Positions 39,566 through 47,928 of a stretch of 47,928 nt of DNA are shown in pieces. Origin of the DNA: Candidatus Omnitrophota bacterium (lineage in GTDB: Bacteria; Omnitrophota; Gorgyraeia; Duberdicusellales; 4484-171); assembly GCA_023135905.1 (NCBI GenBank), contig JAGLSE010000055.1, positions 1 to 47,928 of the forward strand, read 5' to 3'. Both the position numbers and the translations under genes were made by a program. The notes beneath the pieces are model-generated. The model had not been told where the DNA came from. It saw only the letters and a list, made by a program, of their open reading frames with translations, and did no database searches. Position 1 is the stretch's first letter. Each line of letters opens with the position of its first letter.

Positions 39566-39657
39566 GCCTGCTATATTTTGATCCGTATTGTGATTATCAA
39601 TATTATTCTGTAATTTGTTAATTTATTTATCACGGGTTTGATGAATCAAGCCCCTAC
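39546..39657. repeat. MITE/REP-like element bounded by GTAGGGGC...GCCCCTAC
   Basis: 8-bp perfect terminal inverted repeats with subterminal 'CATGATTTATCATG' and 'TTTGATGAATCAA' palindromes. Confidence 0.6.
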
Positions 39658-39893
39658 ATATTTGTATTGTTGCATGAACATGACAAATACAGGGTTGAAT
39701 CAACCTTTTCTAAATTTTCAAATAAAATTAATTAATCTAATGAGGTGTCGTTCTGTTCAACAAACTTATGAAATTATCGCCGGCCCCCTGTTTCATATCA
39801 CATTCTGCGTTAGCTGAATTTATGACGCAAACGCTAATGAGAATATGACATTTCTCGCAAGCGAAACTTATAACTTTTCTAAACTACAATTCA

Positions 39894-40313
39894 TTACCAA
39901 AGATTCAATCCGGTTTCTGAATCATATTTTCTAACATATTCATCCCCGACTATTTCTTTAATATAATATTCAGCGGCAAAAATAGCTGATCCCGGCATAA
40001 GATGTCCGCCATAACATTTCCCTTGATGATCAGCTAATGTAATATGAGCATGAACAAATATTTCTAATTCCTTAGTAAGTGAAACGTTTCCCATGCAAGA
40101 AGAAATTTCGAGTTTTTTATTTAAATTAACACAATCAACATATTTCTTTTCATCTTGATGATAATAACCTAATCTAACACTCGTTAAAGCCCCAATAACT
40201 GAAAATACACCTAATTTAATCTTTTCTTTTTTACATAATTCTGTGAGCGATAATAATAAATCCGATTCAAAATCCATTCGCCCCATAAACATTCTACCTT
40301 CTTTCAAAGCCAT
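39894..40313 (-). CDS. PPC/DUF296 domain protein
   Basis: 139 aa; 'GVFSVIGALTSVRLGYY', 'SSCMGNVSL', 'VHAHITLADHQGKCYGGHLMPGSAIF'. Confidence 0.8.
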   Translation of the reverse strand: MALKEGRMFMGRMDFESDLLLSLTELCKKEKIKLGVFSVIGALTSVRLGYYHQDEKKYVDCVNLNKKLEISSCMGNVSLTKELEIFVHAHITLADHQGKCYGGHLMPGSAIFAAEYYIKEIVGDEYVRKYDSETGLNLW

Positions 40314-40400
40314 CTTTACTTACCCTTTCTAAATATTTTTCTTATCATTATTAACTCCCCTAATATCATGCATACCTCCCCCTTTTGTCATTCCTCTTTT

Positions 40401-40449
40401 TCCCCCCTTTGAAAAAGGGGGGAAGGGGGATTTGAATTATAACCGTCCT
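40401..40449. repeat. Third copy of the IR arm at the 3' end of DUF559
   Basis: CCCCCCTTTGAAAAAGGGGGGAAGGGGGATTTGAATTATAACCGTCC; last DUF559 codons lie inside the repeat. Confidence 0.85.
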
Positions 40450-40796
40450 TCCACTGTCTTATAAATAACTTCCATTACAGAATCTATTTCTTGTAAAACC
40501 TGTAAATTATTAAACCGTAACACTTCCAACCCTTGATCCTTCAAATACATATCCCTTTTCCTATCTTTCTCTTCATTATCATCATTCATATGCTGCGATC
40601 CATCAACTTCAATAACAATCGTTGCTTTCGACGCATAAAAATCGACAATATAATTCCCAATTGATTTTTGACGATAAAACTGAACCTCCAAAATTTGTTT
40701 ACCTCGCAACCTTGACCATAACATCCTTTCGCTATCCGTCATTTCTTTGCGCAATCGCTGGGCTCTTGACTTCAAATTAGCCTTATATTTTAACAC
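40437..40796 (-). CDS. DUF559 (Vsr-like endonuclease fold) protein, GTG start
   Basis: 'RAQRLRKEMTDSERMLWSRLRGKQILEVQFYRQKSIGNYIVDFYASKATIVIEVDGSQH'. Confidence 0.9.
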   Translation of the reverse strand: MLKYKANLKSRAQRLRKEMTDSERMLWSRLRGKQILEVQFYRQKSIGNYIVDFYASKATIVIEVDGSQHMNDDNEEKDRKRDMYLKDQGLEVLRFNNLQVLQEIDSVMEVIYKTVEGRL

Positions 40797-41026
40797 CCTG
40801 AATTTAAATCCCCCTAGCCCCCTTTTTCAAAGGGGGGACATGCTTACTTATTTCTTTTATATTTCCCTTTATATTTTTTATTCTCCATTTTCTTCTTTCT
40901 CCTCTTTCCCCCTTTGAAAAAGGGGGTTAGGGGGATTTGAATTTATAACCGTCCCGGCACCTAAGCAGATACAGGCTTCATAATATTAACCCTCAACCGC
41001 AAATAACTTTTCTGTTATTCTTTTTC
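40786..41026. repeat. ~235 bp inverted-repeat-containing element, copy B (adjacent to DUF559)
   Basis: ATTTTAACACCCTGAATTTAAATCCCCCTAGCCCCCTTTTTCAAAGGGGGGACATGC ... CCCCCTTTGAAAAAGGGGGTTAGGGGGATTTGAATTTATAACCGTCC...AACCCTCAACCGCAAATAACTTTTCT. Confidence 0.9.
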
Positions 41027-41230
41027 CTGAAAGCTTTTTCTTTACGTCTCTCACTTCTCCTGCCCTCGAACCTCTTTCTTCCCGCGTCCCTCGTCAGAGC
41101 GAAGCGATTCGTCTCTCGTCTTTCGTTTATTTCTCGGTCTCCGGTTTTCTGACCTCTGACTTCTGGACTTCTCTCTACTTTTCCTTTAACCTTTTTCCTT
41201 AGTGTTTTTTCTCCCCTTAAGTACTAAGTA

Positions 41231-41256
41231 CCCTGCCTACCGGTAGGCAGGCAGGC
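41231..41256. repeat. Palindrome CCTGCCTACCGGTAGGCAGG
   Basis: 20-bp perfect palindrome; related stem-loop CCTGCCTAACG...CGTTAGGTAGG near 47575. Confidence 0.7.
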
Positions 41257-41349
41257 ATGAGCTAAGAGCTTCTTCTTAACCTCGTTACATCGCTACGTCT
41301 TTACGTTTCTTGTCTTCCTTCAATCCTACCTATTAACTTGTTTGTTTAT

Positions 41350-41497
41350 TTTAAAATACTTGTTTTCATGTTAGCTGAAGGCTAGCACTTATTTTTTAAA
41401 GGCAGGTTACAAAATTAAAACTTGTTTTGAATTTTTAAGCTGTTTTTTAAAAAAAGCGGTTTAAACAAATTTAAAACATGAAAACTAATATTTCAAA
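41350..41497. repeat. 148 bp element with 23-bp terminal inverted repeats
   Basis: TTTAAAATACTTGTTTTCATGTT / AACATGAAAACTAATATTTCAAA, 20 of 23 positions complementary by hand count. Confidence 0.65.
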
Positions 41498-41559
41498 CCC
41501 TTCGTGTGATTCCCCCTTTTTTTTAGTTTTTTCTTCCCTAAGTACTAAGAGCTTATTTT

Positions 41560-43488
41560 TTACTCACTCCTTCCTCCCAAATGTTTTGCTAAAAATTTTT
41601 CGGCTGCCTCAAAGAACTTTAAACGATTTTCCGGTTTTGCAAATCCATGGCCTTCATCAGGAAAAAGTAAATATTCATGCTCTATATTTCTGCGTTTCAT
41701 CTCAGCAACTATTTGTTCTGATTCATCTTGATTTACTCTGGGATCATTTGCTCCTTGAGCTATAAGCATAGGTATTTTTATATTCTGAACCTTAAATAAC
41801 GGTGACCTTAATTTCAAAAATTCTTCTTCGGTTTCAGGGTTTCCTACTTTTTTATACATTATAGAACGAAATGTAGACCAATATGGAGGTATAGTATCTA
41901 TAAAAGTTATCAGATTACTAGGACCCACTATAGAAACTGCGCAGCTAAATACATCCGGAGTAAATGTTGCGCCAACTAATGCGGCATATCCGCCGTATGA
42001 ACCGCCATAGATACATATCTTGTCTGGCTCAGCTATACCCTGTTTAATTAACCAATCCACCGTATCAACAAGATCATCATGCATCTTCCCGCCCCACTCT
42101 TTGTTGCCGGCATTAAGGAATTTTTTTCCGTATCCGCTCGATCCTCGATAATTCACTTGGACACAGGCATATCCTCGGTCAGCAAGCCATTGAGATTCAG
42201 GATCAAAACCCCAAGTATCTCTCACCCAGGGACCTCCGTGAACATTCAAAACTACAGGTAACTTTTTTCTGTTCTCTCCCTTAGGATATGTAATATATCC
42301 ATGAATTGTAAGACCGTCTCGAGATTTAAAAGAAATCGGTTCCATAAAAGACATTTCATAATTTTTTAAATCCGGTTTATTATAAAAAAGAAGTTCTCCC
42401 TTTTTTTTATCTCGGCTATAAGAATAAAAACTAACCGGCCCATTATCAACAGTAATGCCTATAAGCCAATTTTTATCTTCATTATCTCTATCATAAATAA
42501 AATAATCACCTTCTGACAACTTGCTCACATTTTCAAAATCATCTTTTAAATTTTCGTCAAGAACTAACCATTCATTTCGTTCTTTAGTAAAAGAAACAGC
42601 TTGAACTTCATAAGTATCCGAATTAATCAAAATATTACCTATATCATAATAAGAATCTTTTGCGATTACTTCAATATTACCAGTTTCTATCTCAAACTTT
42701 ACCAAAGCTGATATATCAGAATTACGGGAATCAAAAAGATATAAAGATTTCCCATCTTTTGTAAAACTTACAGGTCCGCTGCTTAAAGTATCATCAAAAC
42801 CCCATGATATTGTTTTTTTCCACTCACTATGCTCATCTTTTCGTAATAAAAGGTCTGAACTTCCATCCGGATTTGAAACCATAGCACCCCGAACTTTTAA
42901 GTCAATATCCGCTACCCATGATGAAATATTACCAGGGTTCTTAGCTACAAGAGTGATTCTTCCGGTTTTTATATGCAAATTATAAACATCATGGACTTTA
43001 GGATCTTCTTTATTCATTCCAATAAGCATTTTTTGAGGATGAAACTTATTATGATCTTCAATCCTAACTTGCACATTATCAAAAGGAGTTAAATCCTTTA
43101 TTTTATCTGTTTTTAAATCAACACTATATAATCGCCAATTTTCATCGCCGCCGATATCCTGAAGATAAAATATATACTCGGAATCTTCTGACCAAAAATA
43201 GCGGCGTATGCCTCTATTAGTATCATTGGTTACCATCTTATCATTATCCTCACCAATAGTTTTAACCCAAACATTTAAAACTTCTTCCGACGGAGCCAGA
43301 TAAGCCATTTTTTTTCCATCCGGTGATAATTTTGGACTGGTTTTAACCGGATTCCCAAAAAGTATATCTCTAGGAATAAGTTTGTATTCGTTATTATTTT
43401 TAGTAGTATCCGCATTCACTATCGCACCTCCAAAAATTAACAAAAAAATATTTAAATTCACTATTAAACTTAAAATTTTATTTTTCAT
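41560..43488 (-). CDS. S9 family peptidase (prolyl oligopeptidase/DPP-like)
   Basis: 'GGSYGGYAALVGATFTPDVFSCAV' nucleophile motif; C-terminal 'DEGHGFAKPENRLKFFEAAEKFLAKHLG'; N-terminal beta-propeller; signal peptide. Confidence 0.92.
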   Translation of the reverse strand: MKNKILSLIVNLNIFLLIFGGAIVNADTTKNNNEYKLIPRDILFGNPVKTSPKLSPDGKKMAYLAPSEEVLNVWVKTIGEDNDKMVTNDTNRGIRRYFWSEDSEYIFYLQDIGGDENWRLYSVDLKTDKIKDLTPFDNVQVRIEDHNKFHPQKMLIGMNKEDPKVHDVYNLHIKTGRITLVAKNPGNISSWVADIDLKVRGAMVSNPDGSSDLLLRKDEHSEWKKTISWGFDDTLSSGPVSFTKDGKSLYLFDSRNSDISALVKFEIETGNIEVIAKDSYYDIGNILINSDTYEVQAVSFTKERNEWLVLDENLKDDFENVSKLSEGDYFIYDRDNEDKNWLIGITVDNGPVSFYSYSRDKKKGELLFYNKPDLKNYEMSFMEPISFKSRDGLTIHGYITYPKGENRKKLPVVLNVHGGPWVRDTWGFDPESQWLADRGYACVQVNYRGSSGYGKKFLNAGNKEWGGKMHDDLVDTVDWLIKQGIAEPDKICIYGGSYGGYAALVGATFTPDVFSCAVSIVGPSNLITFIDTIPPYWSTFRSIMYKKVGNPETEEEFLKLRSPLFKVQNIKIPMLIAQGANDPRVNQDESEQIVAEMKRRNIEHEYLLFPDEGHGFAKPENRLKFFEAAEKFLAKHLGGRSE

Positions 43489-43503
43489 ATTTATCCTTTT
43501 TTT

Positions 43504-44868
43504 TCATCTTACTGTATGTATTAAATAAAACTTTTTTTCACCAGCAGATAGACTAATTTTACCTAGATCAAATTCTCCTAAATAACGGCCTTCTGAATTA
43601 AAATTTTTAACACCAAAATCATACTTCCCAGGATCGAGTATCAGCCTGGCTATTCTTATTTCATCTGGTAATGTTTTCCAACATCTAAGGTCTGCTCTTT
43701 CAACAAACAAATTAAACATATTACTAAGAAATTTAAACAATCCCGCAGTATCACTTCCATGTTTCTTTCTTATAGTCTCCTCCTGTTTTCTTTCAATTAT
43801 ATATCGTCCTGCAGAACGGGCTATAGATTTAGCTATGGTTCTAACTCTTCTCGATTCTAAATTTTTTATAGCTATAGCTCCAATATCTTCTCCTGTTTCG
43901 GTATAAGTCTCAAAAGTATCACCCCGAAAGTTTTGTGCCAAAAATAATGACCGGGCCGCCCCATAATATCTTTTCTGATATTTAGGAAACGCGATTTTTA
44001 TAATATATCCGTCCGGTAATGGTACAGGTAAAAAACTCTCAACCTTAATTGGAGAAATACCATTATATTGGATAAGATAAACCTCTGCTTTGCTGTTCTT
44101 TGCTTTTAAACTTATAAAATTTGTTTCTTCAAATAATTTTCTATACTGATTAAACTCACTAGTACCCATATAATCAGCGGTAGTTAATAAATTCTCTTTT
44201 AATATTTCCGGGATACTCAAATTATAATTCTGGGAATATTCATTTTTATAAATTTCGAAAGCTTTTTCATAGGAAATAAATGCATCGTTAAAATCAGCGG
44301 GAGTATTACTTATTTCATAGAGGATACCCATAAGCAAACGTGCAAAAGCATCTTCTTTATAAACATTTTTTTGACCGGATTTATACTGCAAATTTATCGC
44401 TTTTAATTTCGAATCAACTTCCCGAGCCTCAACCAATGAATCTTCGTATTTCCCAAGCATTAAATAATTTAAAGATTGGAAAATATTTATCAAAACAGAT
44501 TCAAAATCTTCCCCTCGATACGGTGCGGCATAATCATTTAATATCCAAGTAGACGCTATATTACTTAATGATTTTGTATATAATTCATCAAAAACTTTTT
44601 TCCCATTGGCTAAAGTATAGACACTTTCATTAAAACGTTCAGATAAATGGAGAACGTATCCTTTATCCAACAGATATAATAATTTATTTTTTTTACCATA
44701 AACATTCGGTTTACTATTCAATATTTGAAGAGCTTTACTATAATTTGACGTAACCACCATATTATCAACACCATGCTGAAATTTTTGAGCAGTGACACAT
44801 GATGAAGTAATTAAAATAAATAAAAAATAAAATGGCAGTTTTATAAATTTTAACAAAATATTTCTCAT
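43504..44868 (-). CDS. COG3014-like lipoprotein
   Basis: Lipobox 'LFILITSSC'; helical 'YEDSLVEAREVDSKLKAINLQY', 'RLLMGILYE', 'YDFGVKNFNSEG'. Confidence 0.7.
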   Translation of the reverse strand: MRNILLKFIKLPFYFLFILITSSCVTAQKFQHGVDNMVVTSNYSKALQILNSKPNVYGKKNKLLYLLDKGYVLHLSERFNESVYTLANGKKVFDELYTKSLSNIASTWILNDYAAPYRGEDFESVLINIFQSLNYLMLGKYEDSLVEAREVDSKLKAINLQYKSGQKNVYKEDAFARLLMGILYEISNTPADFNDAFISYEKAFEIYKNEYSQNYNLSIPEILKENLLTTADYMGTSEFNQYRKLFEETNFISLKAKNSKAEVYLIQYNGISPIKVESFLPVPLPDGYIIKIAFPKYQKRYYGAARSLFLAQNFRGDTFETYTETGEDIGAIAIKNLESRRVRTIAKSIARSAGRYIIERKQEETIRKKHGSDTAGLFKFLSNMFNLFVERADLRCWKTLPDEIRIARLILDPGKYDFGVKNFNSEGRYLGEFDLGKISLSAGEKKFYLIHTVR

Positions 44869-44940
44869 TTTATAAAAAAATATTAAACTCCTGTAAAAGA
44901 ATATACAGGAAATCGCGGTTTTGGTAAAATCTTATATTTT

Positions 44941-44967
44941 GGGACTGTTGTTTTTTTTAACGGTCCC
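44941..44967 (-). terminator. Hairpin downstream of LpoB-like gene
   Basis: GGGACTGTT-N9-AACGGTCCC. Confidence 0.5.
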
Positions 44968-44977
44968 ATTTTACAAG

Positions 44978-45586
44978 TTACAAAGAAAATTTACTTTTTT
45001 TTACTTGTTTTTTAATCTCTTTTTGCCCTATCCAAACCTTCTGATTAGTCCCTAAATCTATTAATTCAAGGTTTACTTGATATAAAATAACATACTTACC
45101 TTTTATCTCGTCTTTAACAGAATTTATACTTCCCTTAAGCATATAGTCAGCTCCGGTCTCATTACCTATAGAAGTAACAGTTTCTTTTTGTGTATAACCT
45201 TCTTGTTGAGAATCTCTTTCTTCTCTTATATCTTTTCTTTCAGTTCTAGATGCAACAAATTTAATCAGTCCGGAATTAAGCAAACTTTTCTCTAAATTCT
45301 TAGTAAATAACCGGGAATTTATATGTTCATGACTTCTGTTAATAATAGTTCCGACAATAATAACCGGGTCAGCATTATTTATTTCATTAAATTTATTTAA
45401 CCAAGGCCTTTTTAAACAATCGCTAATCATTTCTTCGGCAACAAGCCTTGAATCTGTATCATTCCATGAACCGCTAACATCGACGATTTTATCAGTTTCC
45501 ATACGTTTCACTGATACCCTGGCACACCCTGCTATAGAAACTGATAAACCTAATAAAAAAACAAAAAAAACTTTTAATTTATACAT
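44978..45586 (-). CDS. LpoB-like (penicillin-binding protein activator/CsgG-fold) lipoprotein
   Basis: Lipobox 'SVSIAGCARV'; 'VDVSGSWNDTDSRLVAEEMISDCLKRPW', 'GADYMLKGSINSV'. Confidence 0.8.
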   Translation of the reverse strand: MYKLKVFFVFLLGLSVSIAGCARVSVKRMETDKIVDVSGSWNDTDSRLVAEEMISDCLKRPWLNKFNEINNADPVIIVGTIINRSHEHINSRLFTKNLEKSLLNSGLIKFVASRTERKDIREERDSQQEGYTQKETVTSIGNETGADYMLKGSINSVKDEIKGKYVILYQVNLELIDLGTNQKVWIGQKEIKKQVKKSKFSL

Positions 45587-45629
45587 AAATTCCTCCTTTT
45601 TCTAAAATTATATCTATGGCAATAGATTC

Positions 45630-46082
45630 CTATAAATTTTCTTTACTAATAGTATCAGACAACTCATTTATATCATCCGCGGTATATGGGAAAAATTTTT
45701 TCAGTTTATCTCCTATCATTAAGATTGACTTCACTAACCCTTCAACATAACACTGTTTTTTAAAATTTTTCACCATATTATTGATAACATCATCCCAAAA
45801 ATTATTTTCCACCAAGTCATTAATACCCTTATCTCCTATAACAACAATCTTTTTATTTTTTAAACCAATAAGAACTAAACAACCGTTACTCTGTTGAGTT
45901 TTATCCATCTTTAAAATTTTAAAAATCCTAATTGCCTCTTTTAGGGGATCAGTTTTAATCTCTTTAGTAAGATGAACCCTTATTTCTCCGGAAGTAGCTT
46001 TCTCAGCTGCTTGTATCGCCTCAATTATTTTTTTTTCTTCTTCGGAATTAAAAAATTTTTTAGGATGTAAAACTCTATCCAT
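45630..46082 (-). CDS. TPM-domain protein (soluble)
   Basis: 'EEEKKIIEAIQAAEKATSGEIRVHLTKEI', 'GCLVLIGLKNKKIVVIGDKGI'. Confidence 0.8.
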   Translation of the reverse strand: MDRVLHPKKFFNSEEEKKIIEAIQAAEKATSGEIRVHLTKEIKTDPLKEAIRIFKILKMDKTQQSNGCLVLIGLKNKKIVVIGDKGINDLVENNFWDDVINNMVKNFKKQCYVEGLVKSILMIGDKLKKFFPYTADDINELSDTISKENL

Positions 46083-46133
46083 TTATTCTCCTTTACCTAA
46101 CAAAAATTTATCTTAAACAAAATTCATTGCTCT

Positions 46134-46853
46134 CTACCATCCTCCTGACGCGCCGCCGCCGCCAAAAGAACCACCACCGCCGCCAAAAGAACCACCACCT
46201 CCATAACGACCACCCGATGAAAACCCTCCACTAAACAAAAGTAAAGCCAAAAATGGATGCCTTATAAAAAAAATAATCATTATTATTAAAATTATAAAAG
46301 AAAAAATGCCGTTACCTTTCTTAACGGTTGTTTTCTCAGAATACCTACCCAAATCCTCTTTCGAAATTTGCCCTGACAAAATTTTTATAATTTGAATAGT
46401 TCCCTTATTAATACCGGAATAATAATCTCCTTTTATAAACTCCGGTCTTATTTCATTTATTATAACTGCCTGAGATAAGGCGTCTGTCAAAGTATGTTCT
46501 AACCCATATCCTACCTCAATACGCATTTTTCTGTCTTCTTTAAATATTAACAATAGAACCCCATTATCCTTATCTTTTATGCCGGGTTTCCAACGTTCAG
46601 CAATACGAATAGACAAATCTTCAAGATTTTCTCCATTAAGACTCTTAAATGTCGCAATAAACAACTGATTTGTAGTCTTTAATTCATAATTATTCAACAT
46701 CTTATTTAAAGACTGTTCTTGAGAAGATTTCAAAACACCCGCATAATCATTCACATAATTAGTTGGGGAACTAGGTATTTTAAAAGCAGAGTAACATAGG
46801 GTTACACCGAAAAATAAAATTATTGAAATTATTATACTAACTTTTTTTTTCAT
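46134..46853 (-). CDS. TPM-domain (YgcG-like) membrane protein with Gly-rich tail
   Basis: 'VNDYAGVLKSSQEQSLNKML', 'DNGVLLLIFKEDRKMRIEVGYGLEHTLTDALS', GGGGSFGGGGASGGW. Confidence 0.9.
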   Translation of the reverse strand: MKKKVSIIISIILFFGVTLCYSAFKIPSSPTNYVNDYAGVLKSSQEQSLNKMLNNYELKTTNQLFIATFKSLNGENLEDLSIRIAERWKPGIKDKDNGVLLLIFKEDRKMRIEVGYGLEHTLTDALSQAVIINEIRPEFIKGDYYSGINKGTIQIIKILSGQISKEDLGRYSEKTTVKKGNGIFSFIILIIMIIFFIRHPFLALLLFSGGFSSGGRYGGGGSFGGGGGSFGGGGASGGW

Positions 46854-46873
46854 AATAAATGTTTTCTCTTAAA

Positions 46874-47458
46874 TTAAAATTCAACTTTTGGTACTGTTGC
46901 AGCTTCAGGAACTGATTCAAAATAATTAACTTTTTCAAATCCAAACATTCCGGCCAACATATTAGTAGGAAATCTTTGAATCTTTGTATTAAATGCTCTC
47001 ACTGCTTCATTAAACCGTTTACGTTCCACAGTAATTCTATTTTCTGACCCCTCAAGCTGACTTTGTAATGCAAGAAAATTTTGATTAGCTTTCAAATCAG
47101 GATATCTCTCTACAACTACCATAAGTCTCGATAAAACCGAAGAAAGCTGATTTTGAGCTTTAGAAAAAGCTTCAAATTTAGCATTATCGGTTAAAGCTCC
47201 TACATCTAATTTAGTCTGCATAGCTTTACTACGAGCTTCAACAACAGAATTTAATGTTTCTTTTTCATGATTAGCATATCCTTTTACAGTTGATATCAGA
47301 TTAGGTATTAAATCCAATCGACGTTGATAAACATTTTCAACCTGCGCCCATTTTTCCTTTACGCCTTCTTGGAGAGTTACTAATCCATTATAACTACCTG
47401 CGAACATAAACCCAAACAGTATAACAACACCTAATAAAATCAATAAAATCTTTTTCAT
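46874..47458 (-). CDS. lemA: LemA family protein
   Basis: 'YNGLVTLQEGVKEKWAQVENVYQRRLDLIPNLISTVKGYANHEKETL'. Confidence 0.93.
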   Translation of the reverse strand: MKKILLILLGVVILFGFMFAGSYNGLVTLQEGVKEKWAQVENVYQRRLDLIPNLISTVKGYANHEKETLNSVVEARSKAMQTKLDVGALTDNAKFEAFSKAQNQLSSVLSRLMVVVERYPDLKANQNFLALQSQLEGSENRITVERKRFNEAVRAFNTKIQRFPTNMLAGMFGFEKVNYFESVPEAATVPKVEF

Positions 47459-47752
47459 ATATTCCTCCTCAATACTATTAATTAAATACTATATATTTGA
47501 TTATATCAAAAATCCTACAATAACAATGAAAATATTTATTAATGTATCTTTTTTAGATCCCAGCCTGCCTAACGTTTACCTGCCGTTAGGTAGGGCAACG
47601 TCTCTGACAGACAGTATGGGGTATTTTTTCACCCGATTAACAATTTATCCATTTACCAATTAACTCTTCCTCTTTACCCTAAGAGCTTCTTTTCACGTCT
47701 ATACGTCGTTACATCGCTACGTTGATACTTTTTTGCCTTATCTTTTACCTAA

Positions 47753-47813
47753 ATCTTGCATCCTACCACCAGTTACTTTTCTAAACAAACTTATGAACTT
47801 ATCCTCGCACCCT
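47753..47813. repeat. Dispersed ~60 bp intergenic repeat, copy 4
   Basis: CTTGCATCCTACCACCAGTTACTTTTCTAAACAAACTTATGAACTTATCCTCGCACCC. Confidence 0.8.
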
Positions 47814-47928
47814 TAAAATTCTTTCGTTCTCCAGTCTTCATTCTCTGACCTACTTTTTCTTCCTTTCTTCATTTTTCCCTTTTGTCTTCCTTCAATTATA
47901 TTTATTAATGGTATCTACAATTAAAAAA

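Noticed and set aside
41478-41765. Plus-strand 95-aa ORF overlapping the S9 peptidase 3' end
   Set aside because: Antisense to a conserved hydrolase C-terminus and begins inside an inverted repeat; composition not protein-like.
46138-46210. GCC/CCACC short tandem repeat as a microsatellite
   Set aside because: It encodes the Gly-rich tail typical of YgcG/TPM proteins.
1-47928. CRISPR arrays, prophage, rRNA or tRNA genes
   Set aside because: No regularly spaced identical direct repeats, phage structural genes, rRNA motifs or cloverleaf genes recognised by eye; a tRNAscan/CRISPR finder run would be decisive.

Overview
This 47.9 kb AT-rich bacterial window is almost entirely coded on the minus strand. 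The only convincing plus-strand genes are an AOR-family oxidoreductase and a translationally coupled partner (36030-38950). Main blocks, left to right: (i) DUF5661-like, B12/radical-SAM, J-domain and NifU-like proteins; (ii) LysM-amidase, FeoB/FeoA, methyltransferase, thioredoxin, His-rich membrane protein and MBL hydrolase; (iii) a redox/Fe-S cluster with DUF89, radical SAM, DUF169, two MinD-type ATPases carrying ferredoxin domains, FAD oxidoreductase, CoA-binding protein, two NifX/NifB-like proteins, Gly-rich DUF5320-like proteins and a Fur-family regulator, resembling the anaerobe 'orange protein' (ORP) gene sets; (iv) a phosphate regulon (pstSCAB-phoU, porin, phoB-phoR and an unusual HAD/receiver chimera); (v) TrkA/TrkH plus an MscS channel and a PAS-only membrane protein; (vi) the AOR pair; (vii) a repeat-rich segment (38.95-41.56 kb) with a decayed RAYT-like transposase, palindromes and a DUF559 gene embedded in repeats; (viii) S9 peptidase, COG3014/LpoB-like lipoproteins and TPM/LemA genes. 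Strongest hunt results: three 4-unit, 11-bp-period Pho-box arrays (pstS, phoB and the HAD/receiver chimera); a DUF559 gene whose start and stop codons lie at the edges of a repeat that recurs 28 kb away without the gene; a tandem class-II-aldolase-like Cys-rich protein coupled to AOR under an apparently leaderless promoter with a 7-1-7 operator; and a shared family of dispersed intergenic repeats. No rRNA, tRNA or CRISPR was recognised. An Omnitrophota-like origin is a guess only. All calls are by eye from sequence and the supplied ORFs; no searches were run.
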